51,863 bases of DNA. It comes from a virus. This document shows, in pieces, positions 48,474 through 51,863 of this stretch. The first letter of the stretch is position 1; every line of letters begins with the position of its first letter. Made by a program: the position numbers and the translations under genes. A model generated the notes under the pieces. That model was not told the DNA's origin, did not search any database, and was given only the letters and a program-made list of their open reading frames with translations. The DNA lies in IMG/VR virus record IMGVR_UViG_3300027749_000151, positions 1 to 51,863 of that record, one strand, 5' to 3'.

Positions 48474-50126
48474 ATGCGAGCAAGAGAATTCTTACCACTG
48501 TTAGTTGAAGGTGTTGGCCTGGCTCGACGAAAGCCCGGCGAGGTTTTTAAAAATCAACAAGGTGAAACTCTAGTATTTCAAGGCCTGGAATTTTTCCCCA
48601 ACGTTGGAAAATACCCCACACCCGCTGATATGGATACTGCAAAAACACAGGCAACTAACGGAAAAAACATTACCTGGGTCAATGCACCCGGAAATAATTT
48701 ATTAGCATTCGGTCTTGCATCATTTAAAGATAATAAAAATGCCGATGTTGTATTAGGAAAATATTTTAAAGATATTAAGGCTAATAGAAACGATAACGAT
48801 TTTCCACACTCTGCTATACCCGGTGGATACAAATATAATACCAAAGAAGGTATTAAAGAAAATGCTGGATATAAACCTAGCGAAGTTTTAACAAATTTTG
48901 ATGGACAAACTCCACAATCAATAGTTGATCAAATAGTATCTAAATTTGGTCAGGGAAGTGACGAAGCAGTAGCAGCACAAACGTTTTTGGCCGCTAGTAA
49001 TTTTCCAGTAAAAGTACCTAAAGGTGCTATGAATTTTGAAGCATTCAAAATTTATTTTTGTGAAATGTTACAACCTATTGCATTAGTTAAAGGAATGAAA
49101 CTTTCAGGGAATGCACAGGATGCTGTTAATATGTTTTTCGGACCAGGTGCCTCATTAACCAACTGTTCAATTAAGTTCAATGATAATCAAGGTGGGGCAT
49201 TGAGTGATAGTGTATTAGTTACACCCGACGGTAAAGAATTAAAAATCTCCACTAAAGATGCTGTCGGCGGCGGTGCTAAAGCCAGTGCTCAGAATTTTCT
49301 TAGAATTATAGATGAATTAGAACAAACTGATAAAGGTCGATTAATAATTAAAAAACATCAAAATGTAATGCAAATTATTAATGCTTTCAAAGGCAATGAA
49401 AAGAAAAACAAACCCGGAGAATTTGATGGTAAGACACATTTTTCGGCTCCTTTAGATATAGCGGTCCAAACTAAATTGATTACCCCAGAAGAAAAAGAGC
49501 AGGTAATGAACTTAAAAAATATGAATCTCGATCTTGGAGATACACCAATCGGGAAAAATATTATTAGTGCTAAACTTGAAGAATGGTATAATAATTATCT
49601 TAAAAATTGGAAAAAACCAGTAGTACCAATTCATACCATGATGCTAATCATAGCATTTAAAGTGACCAAGCATGTTAATGAAAATACTAATTTTAGCGCC
49701 AGTGCTTCGGATATATTAAACAATAGTGCATTGATACAAGTTTATAATGACGTTATTCCAAGTGATAAAGATTTTCTTATTCGTGGAATGCATGCCGTGT
49801 ATCCATCACAGGCAGTTACAGGTGTGAAATTAACTACAGAAAAAGCCTATTGGACAACTGGGGCACAAGGCAACATGACTTTCCATATTCTGTATAATGG
49901 AGAATCTGGCGGAGTTAGTAGCAGTGACGCACCAGCACCAGAAACTAGTGCGCTGGCTCAAAAGTCTGTACCTGCTCCACAAGCAACACCGGCACAACAA
50001 CCTGTAACACCGTTACCTGTACAGCAGGAGCCTGCACCAGTTCCAGCCAGCATACAAAATCAAACAAAACAAATTGGTGCTAAAATACCAATGGGTCAAG
50101 AACCTATTACACCACAAGGCGTATAA
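48474..50126 (+). CDS. Large capsid-targeted phage protein, possible PD-(D/E)XK-like nuclease
   Basis: 550 residues. The N terminus MRAREFLPLLVEG is of the T4 capsid-targeting type with a cleavable Glu. Residues about 245-270 read 'LSDSVLVTPDGKELKISTKD' and then 'GGGAKAS', an arrangement of Asp followed by E-L-K that resembles PD-(D/E)XK cores with a trailing Gly-rich loop. The C-terminal 80 residues are Pro/Gln/Ala-rich and disordered. The protein is likely packaged in the head and may enter the host with DNA. Nuclease identity is inference. Confidence 0.62.
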   Translation: MRAREFLPLLVEGVGLARRKPGEVFKNQQGETLVFQGLEFFPNVGKYPTPADMDTAKTQATNGKNITWVNAPGNNLLAFGLASFKDNKNADVVLGKYFKDIKANRNDNDFPHSAIPGGYKYNTKEGIKENAGYKPSEVLTNFDGQTPQSIVDQIVSKFGQGSDEAVAAQTFLAASNFPVKVPKGAMNFEAFKIYFCEMLQPIALVKGMKLSGNAQDAVNMFFGPGASLTNCSIKFNDNQGGALSDSVLVTPDGKELKISTKDAVGGGAKASAQNFLRIIDELEQTDKGRLIIKKHQNVMQIINAFKGNEKKNKPGEFDGKTHFSAPLDIAVQTKLITPEEKEQVMNLKNMNLDLGDTPIGKNIISAKLEEWYNNYLKNWKKPVVPIHTMMLIIAFKVTKHVNENTNFSASASDILNNSALIQVYNDVIPSDKDFLIRGMHAVYPSQAVTGVKLTTEKAYWTTGAQGNMTFHILYNGESGGVSSSDAPAPETSALAQKSVPAPQATPAQQPVTPLPVQQEPAPVPASIQNQTKQIGAKIPMGQEPITPQGV

Positions 50127-50440
50127 TGAAAAAATTAATCACTATACTAATTGCCGCATTATTAACAACTGCGGCAATACCACAATCTACCTCCGTTGAA
50201 AGAAAAAAGAACGTTATTTGTGATGATACTAAAAAAATGTATAACGAATTAGTCAATGGAGAATATGCTGAAAGACCAGTGTGGGGTGGTGAAGGTGAAA
50301 ACACTAAATTTGTTTTACTTGTTAATAAAACTACAGGCACATGGACACTTATAGAATTTCTTAAAGATACATCATGTGTATTAGGAGTCGGCGAAGGCTC
50401 TGTTATATTAGACCTTGAGAAGAAAAAACAAAGTCTGTAA
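50126..50440 (+). CDS. Small exported protein with Cys residues
   Basis: 104 residues. Sec signal peptide MKKLITILIAALLTTAAIPQ, then a mature domain with two Cys (about C33 and C84: 'NVICDDTKKM', 'DTSCVLGVGEG') that could form a disulfide. 'KFVLLVNKTTGTWTLIEFLKDTSCVLGVGEG' resembles small periplasmic host-type proteins. Function unknown. TAATG junction with the previous gene. Confidence 0.7.
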   Translation: MKKLITILIAALLTTAAIPQSTSVERKKNVICDDTKKMYNELVNGEYAERPVWGGEGENTKFVLLVNKTTGTWTLIEFLKDTSCVLGVGEGSVILDLEKKKQSL

Positions 50441-50445
50441 TATTA

Positions 50446-50470
50446 GTGTAATATTAAAAAAATATTACAC
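50446..50470 (+). terminator. 10-bp hairpin, terminator-like
   Basis: GTGTAATATT (50446-50455), loop AAAAA, AATATTACAC (50461-50470). No T-run follows, so it may stop transcription weakly or protect mRNA ends. Confidence 0.5.
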
Positions 50471-50484
50471 CAATAAATATTGGT

Positions 50485-51354
50485 ATGAAGACATACCGAT
50501 CCATCTTCGTCAGTGACGTTCATCTCGGTACTAGGGATTGTCAGGCTGATAAGTTAAACAACTTCCTCAAACACAATTCCTGCGACACTTTATACCTTGT
50601 AGGAGATATAATAGATGCATGGAGAATTCAACAAAACAAATGGCGATGGAAACAGAGCCACACTAATGTGGTCCGTCGTGTTCTCGGCCATGCTAAACGT
50701 GGTACTCGTGTCATTTATATTGCAGGAAATCACGACGAATTCTTGCGTCCTATGATACCATACGGGTTCAGTTTTGGACTCGTTGAGATACATAATCAAA
50801 TAGAACATATAGGCGCAGACGGCAAACACTATCTAGTAGTACATGGAGATATGTTTGACGGCATAACCAGACTAGCGCCCTGGATAAGTTTTTTAGGAGA
50901 CAAGGCATATGATGTCATTTTATCGATCAATAGCAGATTCAATTGGGTACGCCATCGCTTTGGTTTTGGGTACTTTAGTCTTAGTCAATATCTCAAAACA
51001 AGAGTAAAAAAGGCAGTGGATTTTATATTCCACTTTGAAAAGAATCTAGCCGCATACTGTAAGAAACGCGGTTTCGACGGAGTAATATGTGGTCACATCC
51101 ATCATGCTGAGATCAAAGACATAGACGGTATTAAATATATGAACGATGGCGACTGGGTTGAAAGTTGTACAGCACTTGTAGAACATCATGACGGACGTTG
51201 GGAAATAATAACCTGGACCAAAGAGCAAGACCATGTGGATGTTAATAATAATAGCAATGAACATAAACAATCCAAACGATCAACCGGGAAGGGTAACGAT
51301 AGAATTTCCTACCCTCCAGGAATGCGAGCGAGCATTAGCATCAATGAAGTATGA
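50485..51354 (+). CDS. LpxH-like UDP-2,3-diacylglucosamine diphosphatase/metallophosphoesterase
   Basis: 289 residues. Motifs: D10-x-H12 ('FVSDVHLGTRDCQADKL'), 'LVGDIIDAWRI', 'IAGNHDEFLR', 'VVHGDMFD' and 'ICGHIHHAEI', matching the LpxH branch of calcineurin-like enzymes (the 'GD--D-W' step). LpxH makes lipid X in lipid A synthesis, so the phage could alter host LPS production. The last 40 residues (Asn/Ser/Lys-rich) are not typical for the family and overlap another frame. ATG follows an imperfect promoter-like TAAATATTGG. Confidence 0.8.
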   Translation: MKTYRSIFVSDVHLGTRDCQADKLNNFLKHNSCDTLYLVGDIIDAWRIQQNKWRWKQSHTNVVRRVLGHAKRGTRVIYIAGNHDEFLRPMIPYGFSFGLVEIHNQIEHIGADGKHYLVVHGDMFDGITRLAPWISFLGDKAYDVILSINSRFNWVRHRFGFGYFSLSQYLKTRVKKAVDFIFHFEKNLAAYCKKRGFDGVICGHIHHAEIKDIDGIKYMNDGDWVESCTALVEHHDGRWEIITWTKEQDHVDVNNNSNEHKQSKRSTGKGNDRISYPPGMRASISINEV

Positions 51355-51403
51355 ATTAAAGTTTAAAAGTTTTAAGGTAGAAGGCCAATGCAAGAAGCAA
51401 TGA
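51257..51403 (+). CDS. 48-residue protein nested between two genes (tentative)
   Basis: Reads MNINNPNDQPGRVTIEFPTL and continues 'ALASMKYELKFKSFKVEGQCKKQ'. It overlaps the C-terminal tail of the LpxH-like gene by 98 bases and the glycosyltransferase start by 16. The protein looks regular (beta-alpha-beta), whereas the LpxH tail it overlaps is irregular. Either frame could be the real one in the overlap. Confidence 0.45.
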   Translation: MNINNPNDQPGRVTIEFPTLQECERALASMKYELKFKSFKVEGQCKKQ

Positions 51404-51863
51404 TATTCAGTGATAAAATCACTATTGTGATTCCTTGCAAGAATGAGGAAAACTATATTCCGTATCTATTGACACACTTACGCAATCAAATGATAGGCAG
51501 TACTAGAATTATTATTGCAGATTGTTCTACAGATAATACCCGTGAAGTTATTCAATTGATGAAGGGTAACTTAAATGTTGAAGTTATTGAAGGCGGGCCT
51601 GTAAGTATTGCTAAGAATAATGGAGCACGATTAGCCACTACTCCATACATCTTATTCATTGATGCCGATGTTCGTTTTTTTAATGATACTGTTATTCGTG
51701 ATGCAGTTCGTGAGATTGAATCCAAGAACTTAGATTTAATAGGACTAAACATCAAGTGTTATGACAATGACAAAAGAGCAATGCTTGGGTTTATGATTTT
51801 TAATGGCATCAATCATATATTAAAATTTGTTTCTCCTTTTGCAGTTGGAGCATTTATGCTAAC
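51388..51863 (+). CDS. GT2-family glycosyltransferase (3' truncated)
   Basis: 158 residues to the edge of the window. 'KITIVIPCKNEENYIPYLLTHL', 'IIIADCSTDNT' and 'YILFIDADVRFFNDT' are the GT-A/GT2 core with the DxD motif. It is the second glycosyltransferase system in the window, near the LpxH-like gene, so it may also modify host surface lipids or glycans. Confidence 0.85.
   Translation, partial: MQEAMIFSDKITIVIPCKNEENYIPYLLTHLRNQMIGSTRIIIADCSTDNTREVIQLMKGNLNVEVIEGGPVSIAKNNGARLATTPYILFIDADVRFFNDTVIRDAVREIESKNLDLIGLNIKCYDNDKRAMLGFMIFNGINHILKFVSPFAVGAFML

Noticed and set aside
1-51863. CRISPR arrays, integrase, attachment sites or insertion sequences
   Set aside because: I saw no regularly spaced direct repeats, no transposase or integrase motifs and no terminal inverted repeats.

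Overview
The window is about 52 kb of a large, AT-rich, T4-like myovirus genome, closest in gene content to the cyanophage and pelagiphage branch of T4-like phages. Evidence for this includes giant glycine-rich/LamG tail adhesins, T4-type late promoters (TATAAATA), nrdA-nrdB-glutaredoxin, a small heat-shock protein, and dense packing with ATGA and TAATG start/stop overlaps. Several accessory genes look like those of a Gram-negative betaproteobacterium. These are a Neisseria/Burkholderiales-type porin, a Bug/TctC periplasmic binding protein, an LpxH-like phosphatase, a DUF454 membrane protein and a short Ala/Pro/Thr-rich exported protein. I therefore infer a heterotrophic, probably aquatic betaproteobacterial host rather than a cyanobacterium. 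This rests on family resemblance, not on a search.

Layout. 1-8457: two giant adhesin-like tail fibre genes flanking a small conserved gene. 8496-17675: surface-glycan and exported-protein block, with a four-domain glycosyltransferase/FkbM fusion, secreted NUC1-type nuclease, class I methyltransferases, TctC-type binding protein, two sulfotransferase-like proteins, a 2OG-Fe(II) oxygenase and an HExxH protein. 17681-18764: minus-strand cassette of four small genes with its own late promoters. 18856-26166: virion-associated genes, including a probable abundant monocistronic virion protein, a holin-like protein, a PD-(D/E)XK exonuclease and a beta-helix tail spike. 26199-32275: class Ia ribonucleotide reductase, glutaredoxin, a methyltransferase and a spike/endolysin-type protein. 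32281-34203: a structured RNA candidate, small genes, an SGNH hydrolase and a circularly permuted two-piece tmRNA. 34294-39621: porin, a large membrane protein, ClpX and ribosomal protein bS21. 39675-42647: a restriction-modification-like pair, a DEDD exonuclease and small genes. 42721-46395: phosphoesterase and a tandem array of small proteins ending in a TMFxLKW-type motif. 46487-48463: Hsp20, ClpS, heme oxygenase and a ferredoxin-dependent bilin reductase. 48474-51863: a probable capsid-targeted protein, an exported protein, an LpxH-like enzyme and a truncated glycosyltransferase.

Three systems stand out. (1) A heme oxygenase overlapping a bilin reductase predicts heme to biliverdin to a reduced bilin in a phage whose other genes point away from cyanobacteria. 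(2) A translation and proteolysis takeover kit: permuted tmRNA with tag ANDELYSMAA, ClpX with its ClpP-binding loop largely kept (VGF), ClpS with a complete N-degron pocket, bS21 and Hsp20. (3) Late promoters lie inside or next to hairpins over ribosome-binding sites, so read-through transcripts would be silenced and late transcripts translated, as known for T4 genes e, soc and 49. Other promoters place the -10 box 6 to 9 nt before an ATG, predicting leaderless or near-leaderless mRNAs.
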